Assembly (NCBI GenBank): GCA_903923915.1
Contig: CAIXZI010000198.1
Coordinates: 1-5,001 of the forward strand
Reading direction: 5' to 3'
Length of the DNA stretch: 5,001 bases
From: an uncultured Bacteroidota bacterium
GTDB taxonomy: Bacteria; Bacteroidota; Bacteroidia; B-17B0; Aurantibacillaceae
Part shown: positions 1 to 5,001 of the stretch, piece by piece
Layout of the letters: every line of letters starts with the position of its first letter
How positions within the stretch are numbered: position 1 is the stretch's first letter
Notes under the pieces: model-generated
The model's database searches: none
The model's input: only the letters and a program-made list of their open reading frames with translations
Told to the model about the DNA's origin: nothing
Position numbers and translations under genes: made by a program

Positions 1-18
1 AGTAACGTTTGGCTTTTT

Positions 19-1062
19 TTAGTTTTTAGGAAGTGTAAAAACAAAGGTAGTACCTTGGTTTTCTTTACTACTAACACTAATGGTTTGATGGTGTGCTTCT
101 ATAATATGTTTTACAATAGATAATCCAAGGCCTGTGCCCCCTTGCTCTCTACTACGACCTTTATCTACTCTATAAAAGCGTTCAAATATGCGCGGTAAAT
201 GTTTTTCTTCAATACCAATACCATTATCAGAAATAGTTATGGTTGCTTTTTCTTTATCTGTATTTATAGTAATAGATGTTTCACCATTTTCTTTGCCATA
301 TTTAATGGAGTTTGAAAGCAAATTAGAAAATATTTGCCTGATTCTAAATCTATCTGCAAAAATTTTTACAATATCTTTTTGGGTAATTACTTTAAGTGTG
401 ATGTTCTTTTTTTGTGCCTGAATTTCAATTTGTTTACAAACATCGTTAACCATTTCAACAATGTTAAATCGTTCTAAATCTAATGAGAGCGTGCCTGTTT
501 CCAACTGAGAAATAGTTTCTAAATCATCAATAATATTTATCATCCTATCTACGCTTTTATCTGCACGTTTTAGATATTCAATATTTATTTTAGAATCATA
601 AATACCTCCGTCAATTAAAGTTGCCACGTACCCTTGTATATTAAAAATGGGTGTTTTTAGCTCATGAGAAACATTACCTAAAAACTCTTTGCGGTAGTTT
701 TCTAATTTTTGAAGATGCTCTAATTCTTTTTGTCTATCGTTAGATAGTTGTATAATTTCAGCATTAAAGCGTTCTATGGGGTCTGAAATATCATCGGTAA
801 ATTTGCTTACATCAATTTCTGTAATGATGTTTAGTTTACGAAGTTTAGCTAAGGTAGTTTCTATTCTTCCAAAAATAATTTTCTGATAAAAATAGTTGAA
901 GAATAAAAAAGAGATGGAGAAACAAAAAAAGAAGACAACAACTAAGGCATAAATAGGGACTGAAAAACTAAAAAAAATAGATAATACCCAAATAGAAACA
1001 CTAAGCAAAAAAGAAAATAGCGCGCAAAAAATGAGAAATAGCGAGGTGTTTTGCCTATTCAT
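19..1062 (-). CDS. Membrane sensor histidine kinase (HisKA + HATPase_c), PhoR-like type, without a periplasmic sensor domain
   Basis: This is a 347-residue inner-membrane histidine kinase that should autophosphorylate and pass the phosphate to a response regulator. Two hydrophobic segments (about residues 8-31 and 35-59) form a hairpin with a loop of only a few residues. A cytoplasmic linker, partly coiled-coil-like, covers about 60-125. The catalytic core is complete: the H box FLGNVSHELKTP has phosphoacceptor His133, the N box is NLLSNSIKYG (247-256), the G1 box is DNGIGI (279-284), the F box is FERFYRVDKG (293-302) and the G2 box is GGTGLGLS (308-315). All key residues are present, so the enzyme looks active. 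No clear HAMP or PAS domain is visible. The start follows the lipoprotein stop codon by 3 bp with no Shine-Dalgarno sequence, which suggests co-transcription and perhaps translational coupling. The partner regulator is not in the window; only 18 bases remain after the stop codon. The family is certain, but the stimulus and target genes are unknown. Confidence 0.96.
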   Translation of the reverse strand: MNRQNTSLFLIFCALFSFLLSVSIWVLSIFFSFSVPIYALVVVFFFCFSISFLFFNYFYQKIIFGRIETTLAKLRKLNIITEIDVSKFTDDISDPIERFNAEIIQLSNDRQKELEHLQKLENYRKEFLGNVSHELKTPIFNIQGYVATLIDGGIYDSKINIEYLKRADKSVDRMINIIDDLETISQLETGTLSLDLERFNIVEMVNDVCKQIEIQAQKKNITLKVITQKDIVKIFADRFRIRQIFSNLLSNSIKYGKENGETSITINTDKEKATITISDNGIGIEEKHLPRIFERFYRVDKGRSREQGGTGLGLSIVKHIIEAHHQTISVSSKENQGTTFVFTLPKN

Positions 1063-1065
1063 GTA

Positions 1066-2088
1066 TTAATTGGGTAATTTAGGTATCATGCCACGTACAC
1101 CCATATCAACTATAGTATCTCCATTTAATGGATAGATGTATCCATCATTTGGGTTACCGGATTTTTGTTTCCATTCAAAACTTTTATTGGTTGACATAGA
1201 AACTGTTATAACAATATCACTTGTTTCATTACCCGTAATAACAAGTGGCGTTGGCGTACTACCTGATGCATTTACAAATTGCCCGGTTACTAGACATGAC
1301 CCCGGTGGTATAGCTGTTGTAGCAAATGCCGCAGGACTAACAACTGTTGTTGCACCTTGTGGTGCCTGGCCTTTGCTATATGGAACTGTATATGTTCCTA
1401 CACCCGGTATAACATACGGTGCAGATTCAAAACTCCAGTAACCTTGTTGTTTTGGTCCGTTAACAACATCTGTTTGTGTTTTAATGGTGTAAGATCCAAT
1501 TTGTGTATTGTAACCAATAAAAGAAGCAATAGTACCGGTGGTATAATAAGTAGAACCAGATGGTGTAGTGTAAGTAGCAGAAATGGGCGTGTTTGGAAGA
1601 ATAGCATACTTAATATCGTAATTTTGATAAGCTACTGAAATTCTTAAATAAGGATAAGTACCAGCACTCACTTGAGATAACGGGATAGAAAAAAACTGAG
1701 ATCCATCTCCTACTACAGATTCTTTACTAAAATCGATAGCATCGTTATATGTTTGTGATGTTGTTCCATTGCTTACCGTTATAGGGTTTGACACAACAGT
1801 TGGCGTAGTATATAAAACAGTACCTGCACCTATGGCTGTGTAATTATTCTTTGTCATTTCTACATAATGAGCTGACATGCCATTAAATTTTGGGCATTGC
1901 GCTGCATGACCAGAAGGCACATTAGTAGCTACACCGGCACTATTGTATCGGGTTTGTGTACTATCAAACTTAAATACAAATTTAAGTTGTGGTGCAGCAG
2001 CAGGTGTAGTCGTAGTATTTTTAGTGTCTTTTTTACAAGATGTAAATACTACAAGCGTAAGAAATGATAGAATAATTAACTTTTTCAT
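1066..2088 (-). CDS. Uncharacterised Bacteroidota lipoprotein
   Basis: This 340-residue exported lipoprotein has no function I can assign. The N-terminus MKKLIILSFLTLVVFTSCKK is a signal peptidase II signal with the lipidated cysteine at Cys18. A Thr/Ala-rich tether follows (about 19-33). The rest is a beta-rich domain with many Thr, Ser, Tyr and Gly residues. Noticeable segments are KFVFKFDSTQTR (36-47), SAHYVEM (72-78), SAGTYPYLRISVAYQNYDIK (141-160), TGTIASFIGYNTQIGSY (184-200), CLVTGQF (265-271), STNKSFEW (299-306) and the C-terminal VDMGVRGMIPKLPN. From memory, similar lipoproteins occur widely in Bacteroidota as hypothetical proteins. Parts of the layout recall MbnP-type copper-associated lipoproteins, but I see no convincing diagnostic motif. 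The charged KKD after Cys18 would fit surface export in this phylum, though this is weak evidence. The gene lies 17 bp after the amidohydrolase and 3 bp before the kinase, and has no promoter box of its own. Confidence 0.9.
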   Translation of the reverse strand: MKKLIILSFLTLVVFTSCKKDTKNTTTTPAAAPQLKFVFKFDSTQTRYNSAGVATNVPSGHAAQCPKFNGMSAHYVEMTKNNYTAIGAGTVLYTTPTVVSNPITVSNGTTSQTYNDAIDFSKESVVGDGSQFFSIPLSQVSAGTYPYLRISVAYQNYDIKYAILPNTPISATYTTPSGSTYYTTGTIASFIGYNTQIGSYTIKTQTDVVNGPKQQGYWSFESAPYVIPGVGTYTVPYSKGQAPQGATTVVSPAAFATTAIPPGSCLVTGQFVNASGSTPTPLVITGNETSDIVITVSMSTNKSFEWKQKSGNPNDGYIYPLNGDTIVDMGVRGMIPKLPN

Positions 2089-2105
2089 GAGGTTGAGTTT
2101 TGTTG

Positions 2106-3440
2106 TTATTTTATTTGATATTTATTTTGATACTTTTTATAAAGCTCTTGTTGTAGGTTAGTTAGCATTAGTTTTTTGCCGCTTATAAAAGCTAAAATTA
2201 CGCTATTTGTTCTAATATCTAATGCATCGCCGGCACTGATAAAAAATGAAGCATCTTTACCTCCCTCAATAGTTCCTATCTGTTTATCTACTCCTAAAAT
2301 TTTTGCTGCATTATAACTTACTGCGGCAACTGCTTGCTCGTTAGTTAAACCATAAGTTCTGGCTGTTCCGGCTAAAAATGCAATGTTGCGTGTATTCATA
2401 GCTTCCATATCTCCTTCGTTTTGTAAGCAGAATAAAATACTGTCTTTTTGTAATAGATAAGGCAATTTGTATGGAAGATCCACATCATCTTGCTGACGCT
2501 CAGGTAAACTATGTACACGATTTACCATTACAGCAATATTGTTTTGTTTCAGTAATTTAGTTACGCGCCAGCTTTCTGCTCCACCAACAAGTACCATTTT
2601 TTTTATTTGAAATTGGTTGGCAAAATTTACTGCTGCAATAATATCTTTTTCATCATCGGCATGTAGGTATAAATTTTTAGTTCCGTCAAAAATGCCACGC
2701 ATGGCTTCAAAACGCAGGTTTTTTTCTTCTTGATTATTTTCACTTGAATACGCTTTAGCATCTGCAAAAAACTTTTTTAATTCGTTTAATTGCTCATCGT
2801 ATTTTTTATTTGGCGTAGCAGGTTTAGGATCTGCTTCTACGCCCACAACAGCAGGTTCGGTTGTTTTAGGAAAGTTTACATGCACACCGTCGTCTTTTTT
2901 AATAATGGCATCTTCCCAATTCCAAGCATCTAAACCCATTACACTTGATGTGCCGCTAATAACACCACCTCTGGGCGTAGCTTCAGAAAACAAAATTCCA
3001 TTGGTACGCACGGTAGGAATTATTTTACTATCGCTATTAAACGCAATTAATGCACGAATGTGTGGGTTGTAACCAGATATATCATTAAAATCATTAGTAG
3101 CGCGTACGGCTTCAACTTCAGTTAATCCTAAAGTTGAGTTAGGTGCAAAAAATCCGGGATAAGCATGTGCACCACTCATATTAATGGTAGTATCATATTT
3201 AAGAGCGCCTTCTTTAAATTTAACAACGCTTGCATCAAGAGCCAAATCTATTTTACCATCTTTAAAACCAAGCAGGGCATTTTCTATTACAGTGCCATTA
3301 CCTACGTGTATAGTTAAACCTGTTATAAGAATAGATTTTGTTTGTTTACTTGCCGGAGAAGGATGTTGTGCCATTAATAATGCCGAGCTAAGAAACAAGC
3401 AAGCAATTACAAGAGTGATTTTTTTAAAATTGAAATTCAT
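2106..3440 (-). CDS. Secreted amidohydrolase-family protein lacking the HxH metal motif
   Basis: This 444-residue protein belongs to the amidohydrolase superfamily, on the imidazolonepropionase/prolidase-like side. A signal peptide covers about residues 1-25 (cleavage near LMAQ-HPS). The small N-terminal beta domain typical of the family follows, with ITGLTIHVGNGTVIENA (39-55) and DGKI (61-64). Next is the strand that normally leads into the active site, AHAYPGFFAPNSTLGL (91-106). Family members usually read PGxxDxHxH here, but this protein has Asn101 and Thr103 where the two metal-binding histidines are expected. Later recognisable parts are TVRTNGILFSEATPRGGVIS (143-162), LHAD with His260, VLVGGAESWRV (283-293), and the C-terminal GLTNEQAVAAVSYNAAKILG and IGTIEGGKDASF (388-399), which match the usual end of the family. 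It may be a binding protein, or an enzyme with a changed metal site. The substrate is unknown. A promoter-like box sits 5 bp before the start codon. Confidence 0.92.
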   Translation of the reverse strand: MNFNFKKITLVIACLFLSSALLMAQHPSPASKQTKSILITGLTIHVGNGTVIENALLGFKDGKIDLALDASVVKFKEGALKYDTTINMSGAHAYPGFFAPNSTLGLTEVEAVRATNDFNDISGYNPHIRALIAFNSDSKIIPTVRTNGILFSEATPRGGVISGTSSVMGLDAWNWEDAIIKKDDGVHVNFPKTTEPAVVGVEADPKPATPNKKYDEQLNELKKFFADAKAYSSENNQEEKNLRFEAMRGIFDGTKNLYLHADDEKDIIAAVNFANQFQIKKMVLVGGAESWRVTKLLKQNNIAVMVNRVHSLPERQQDDVDLPYKLPYLLQKDSILFCLQNEGDMEAMNTRNIAFLAGTARTYGLTNEQAVAAVSYNAAKILGVDKQIGTIEGGKDASFFISAGDALDIRTNSVILAFISGKKLMLTNLQQELYKKYQNKYQIK

Positions 3441-3445
3441 AGAGT

Positions 3446-3453
3446 CAAATATA
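3446..3453 (-). promoter_or_regulatory. Bacteroidota -7 box before the amidohydrolase gene
   Basis: On the minus strand this reads TATATTTG, a perfect match to the TAnnTTTG -7 element used by the primary sigma factor of Bacteroidota. Only 5 bases (ACTCT) separate it from the ATG, so transcription would begin almost at the start codon and give a leaderless or nearly leaderless mRNA. It falls in the 24-bp gap after the esterase gene and would let the amidohydrolase, lipoprotein and kinase genes be expressed without the esterase. I see no TTTG -33 element at the usual spacing of about 20 bases, so activity is inferred. Confidence 0.45.
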
Positions 3454-3464
3454 GAAAATAATCG

Positions 3465-4679
3465 TTATTTATTAGCGTTTATAAGATTTACAAATAGGGT
3501 TTGATATTGCTTTTTACAAAATGAAGCATCAGTTTCGGTTACATTAATACAGCCGGGCCGATTACCCCAATTTAAGGTTATAGAATTACCCGTATCATTT
3601 TTAATAACCGAACAATCTGTGGGATACGTCCACTCATAAGTGCATTTATCATTTAAAGGAACTGAATATGTAACATTTTGTTCTTGTGGTAATAAGCTTA
3701 CTTTACCAGTAATAACAGGTGTTTCAATCAATCCAAAATCATAGGCGGTAAAAAGTGTTGAATTGTAATTTTTATCTTTTGTAAAAAAACCTTTTTTACC
3801 GCCTTGGTATTTACAGGTACCAGGGTCAATTAATAAAGCATGATTTAACTTATTTACCTTATAAAAAATAACAGCTTCTTTTTTTTCGGGAGTTCTGTAA
3901 ACATTTCGTTCAATATCTGTGTTATTTACATATTGAGGAATTATTTCACTGGGGTATTGACTGATATGATGAAGGTTTGTCCATTGTTTCATCAATTCTA
4001 CACCATTGCGTTTATTTACAATCCAATCTTTGTTGCCCTGATAGATAATCATACGCGGGTAAACACCTGTATAATCCGGATTTTGTTTACGCACATAATT
4101 TCCCCATTTCTCTGGTTTTTTTATGCGCCAGCCCATAAAAGCCATATCAATAGTAACTATGTTAGTGCCTACTTTATAAGGTGCGCCGGCAAAAATAGCA
4201 CCCGCATTAAATACTTCCGGATAATCAGCCATCATTACAACGCTCATAGCGGCACCGGCAGATAGCCCTGTTATAAAAACTTTAGAATTATCAATGGCAT
4301 AATTGCCTTTCATGTACTCAATCATTTTTAAGATAGAAGCGTTTTCGCCTCTGTTTTTATTAATGTGCCTTTTTCTATACCACCTAAAACATTTTTCGGG
4401 GTTATTAATTATACGTTGTTGTGGATATAATACATAAAAGCCATGCTGATCAGCCAATTTGTTCCACCCTGTTTGGGCTGCAGCAGAACCCGCGCACTGC
4501 AAACAGCCATGCAATACAACAACTAAGGAAGTTTTTTTTACTGTATCTGCTAATGAGGGTGCATACATGTACATTTTTAAATGGCCTTTGTTTTTGCCAA
4601 AATGCTTAATGCGATTTAATTTTTGAGAAAAAGAATTGCCGTAAAAAGTAAATAATAGAAGAAAATAAAGAAACCTCAT
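3465..4679 (-). CDS. Secreted PHB depolymerase-family esterase with C-terminal PKD-like domain
   Basis: This is a 404-residue alpha/beta-hydrolase of the Esterase_phd type (poly-hydroxybutyrate depolymerase, LpqC and feruloyl/acetyl-xylan esterase relatives). A signal peptide covers about residues 1-19 (cleavage near NSFSQ). The family pattern is clear: VVVLHGCLQCAG (53-64) with the oxyanion region His57-Gly58-Cys59, LYPQQ (84-88), CFRWY (97-101), RGENASILKMIEYM (110-123), and the nucleophile elbow GLSAG (138-142) with Ser140. The probable acid is Asp218 in YQGNKDWIV and the probable base is His280 in LNHALLIDPG. A PKD-like, Ig-type domain fills about residues 321-404 (ITGKVSL, VTYSVPLND, TYEW, SITLNWG). 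Eight cysteines lie in the mature part, four of them in the PKD-like domain, which suggests disulfides in an exported protein. No type IX secretion C-terminal signal is evident. The natural substrate, polyester or esterified polysaccharide, cannot be decided. It is the first gene of the minus-strand series. Confidence 0.94.
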   Translation of the reverse strand: MRFLYFLLLFTFYGNSFSQKLNRIKHFGKNKGHLKMYMYAPSLADTVKKTSLVVVLHGCLQCAGSAAAQTGWNKLADQHGFYVLYPQQRIINNPEKCFRWYRKRHINKNRGENASILKMIEYMKGNYAIDNSKVFITGLSAGAAMSVVMMADYPEVFNAGAIFAGAPYKVGTNIVTIDMAFMGWRIKKPEKWGNYVRKQNPDYTGVYPRMIIYQGNKDWIVNKRNGVELMKQWTNLHHISQYPSEIIPQYVNNTDIERNVYRTPEKKEAVIFYKVNKLNHALLIDPGTCKYQGGKKGFFTKDKNYNSTLFTAYDFGLIETPVITGKVSLLPQEQNVTYSVPLNDKCTYEWTYPTDCSVIKNDTGNSITLNWGNRPGCINVTETDASFCKKQYQTLFVNLINANK

Positions 4680-4702
4680 AAATGAAAATACCTTAGGTTA
4701 TA

Positions 4703-4710
4703 CAAAGTAA
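4703..4710 (-). promoter_or_regulatory. Weak -7-like box for the esterase gene series
   Basis: On the minus strand this reads TTACTTTG, one mismatch from TAnnTTTG, and lies 23 bases before the esterase ATG. It is the best candidate I can find in the 70-bp divergent region for a promoter of the minus-strand genes. No -33 TTTG stands at the right spacing upstream; the nearest one is 33 bases away. This is a tentative call. Confidence 0.25.
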
Positions 4711-4735
4711 GAATTTTTTTGGTCATATCTTTCTG

Positions 4736-4743
4736 TAATTTTG
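4736..4743 (+). promoter_or_regulatory. Bacteroidota -7 box before the SCO-family gene
   Basis: The sequence TAATTTTG is a perfect TAnnTTTG -7 element placed 6 bases before the ATG at 4750. The transcript would have almost no 5' leader, and no Shine-Dalgarno sequence is present. The only TTTG upstream (4718-4721) is 14 bases away, shorter than the usual spacing, so a normal -33 element is not clear. Confidence 0.5.
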
Positions 4744-4749
4744 CAAACC

Positions 4750-5001
4750 ATGACTAAAAATAAAATTTATCTTCTTTTACTTTTATTAGTTGCCTTGTTT
4801 ATTGGTGCGTATTTTATTAGCAACAAAAAAAACAAACCTATTAGAACACTGCCATATTTTGAGCCAAAAAACAGTGTAAGAGATACAACTAAGGGGCATC
4901 ACGCCATTCCTGCGTTTAGCTTTATAAACCAATATAATCAAGCTGTTACAGAACAAACTACAAGTAACAAAGTTTATGTAACCGATTTCTTTTTTACCAC
5001 C
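4750..5001 (+). CDS. SCO1/SenC-family copper chaperone or thiol-redox protein, 5' part only
   Basis: An open frame of 84 codons runs off the right edge, so the gene is partial at its 3' end. The product starts MTKNKIYLLLLLLVALFIGA, an N-terminal membrane anchor (about residues 5-24) that would leave the rest outside the cytoplasm. The start of a thioredoxin-like fold follows: LPYF (34-37), HAIPAFSFINQYNQAVTEQ (51-69), then KVYVTDFFFTT (74-84). This matches SCO proteins, where FxFTDQxG is followed by a strand ending FFFTxC. The copper-binding CxxxC motif is expected from about residue 85, just outside the window, so it cannot be confirmed. SCO proteins deliver copper to the CuA centre of cytochrome c oxidase or act as thiol reductases. 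The gene is divergent from the esterase across 70 bp. The ATG is chosen because it follows a -7 box directly and begins the membrane segment. Confidence 0.88.
   Translation, partial: MTKNKIYLLLLLLVALFIGAYFISNKKNKPIRTLPYFEPKNSVRDTTKGHHAIPAFSFINQYNQAVTEQTTSNKVYVTDFFFTT

Noticed and set aside
1..18. Start of a response regulator gene or a terminator after the kinase gene
   Set aside because: Only 18 bases are available. No hairpin is visible and no start codon can be assigned on the minus strand.
1136..1638. Open frames on the plus strand opposite the lipoprotein gene
   Set aside because: They overlap a complete lipoprotein gene with a clear signal peptide and close operon spacing. They have no recognisable domain or promoter and look like chance frames in a Thr/Ser-rich gene.
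1066..2088. Assigning the lipoprotein to the MbnP copper-binding family because an SCO-family gene is nearby
   Set aside because: The resemblance is limited to general layout. I could not identify diagnostic MbnP residues, and the SCO gene is in a different, divergent transcription unit.
3184..4609. Open frames on the plus strand opposite the amidohydrolase and esterase genes
   Set aside because: Their translations show no domain or signal sequence, and they lie antisense to well-supported genes.
4690..4698. Short inverted repeat ACCT-T-AGGT in the divergent region, as a possible operator
   Set aside because: Four-base arms with a one-base centre are expected by chance, and the flanking bases do not extend the symmetry.
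4504..4900. Repeated short string AACTAAGG, also near 940, as a possible repeat family
   Set aside because: The copies are about 8 to 12 bases long, lie inside unrelated genes in different contexts, and share no flanking similarity. Chance is sufficient in AT-rich DNA.

Overview
The window is AT-rich DNA and most likely comes from a member of the Bacteroidota. The evidence is: promoter -7 boxes of the TAnnTTTG type next to start codons, no recognisable Shine-Dalgarno sequences, a lipoprotein signal ending in TSC-KKD, a PKD-like C-terminal domain on a secreted enzyme, and protein types typical of that phylum. The sequence does not allow a genus to be named.

Layout: almost the whole window (19-4679) is one head-to-tail series of four complete minus-strand genes. 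In transcription order they are a secreted PHB-depolymerase-family esterase with a C-terminal PKD-like domain (4679-3465), a secreted amidohydrolase-family protein (3440-2106), an uncharacterised lipoprotein (2088-1066) and a membrane sensor histidine kinase (1062-19). The intergenic gaps are 24, 17 and 3 bp, and no terminator hairpin is visible, so co-transcription is plausible. A perfect TAnnTTTG box in the 24-bp gap suggests that the amidohydrolase, lipoprotein and kinase genes can also be transcribed without the esterase. A 70-bp divergent intergenic region (4680-4749) separates this series from the plus-strand start of an SCO1/SenC-family gene (4750 to beyond the right edge). The window ends immediately before the position where the copper-binding CxxxC motif is expected.

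Three of the five proteins carry export signals and two are membrane-anchored. The theme is therefore the cell envelope: hydrolysis outside the cytoplasm, a surface or periplasmic lipoprotein, and signalling across the inner membrane. No shared pathway can be shown from the sequence. The kinase has almost no extracytoplasmic loop and follows the lipoprotein by 3 bp, but a functional link is only inferred. The response regulator may lie just beyond the left edge.

The points most worth a second look are the amidohydrolase, which has lost the HxH metal-binding motif at the expected place, and two near-leaderless start sites with the same -7 box geometry. I found no RNA genes, CRISPR arrays, insertion sequences or long repeats, and no clearly novel multi-gene system.
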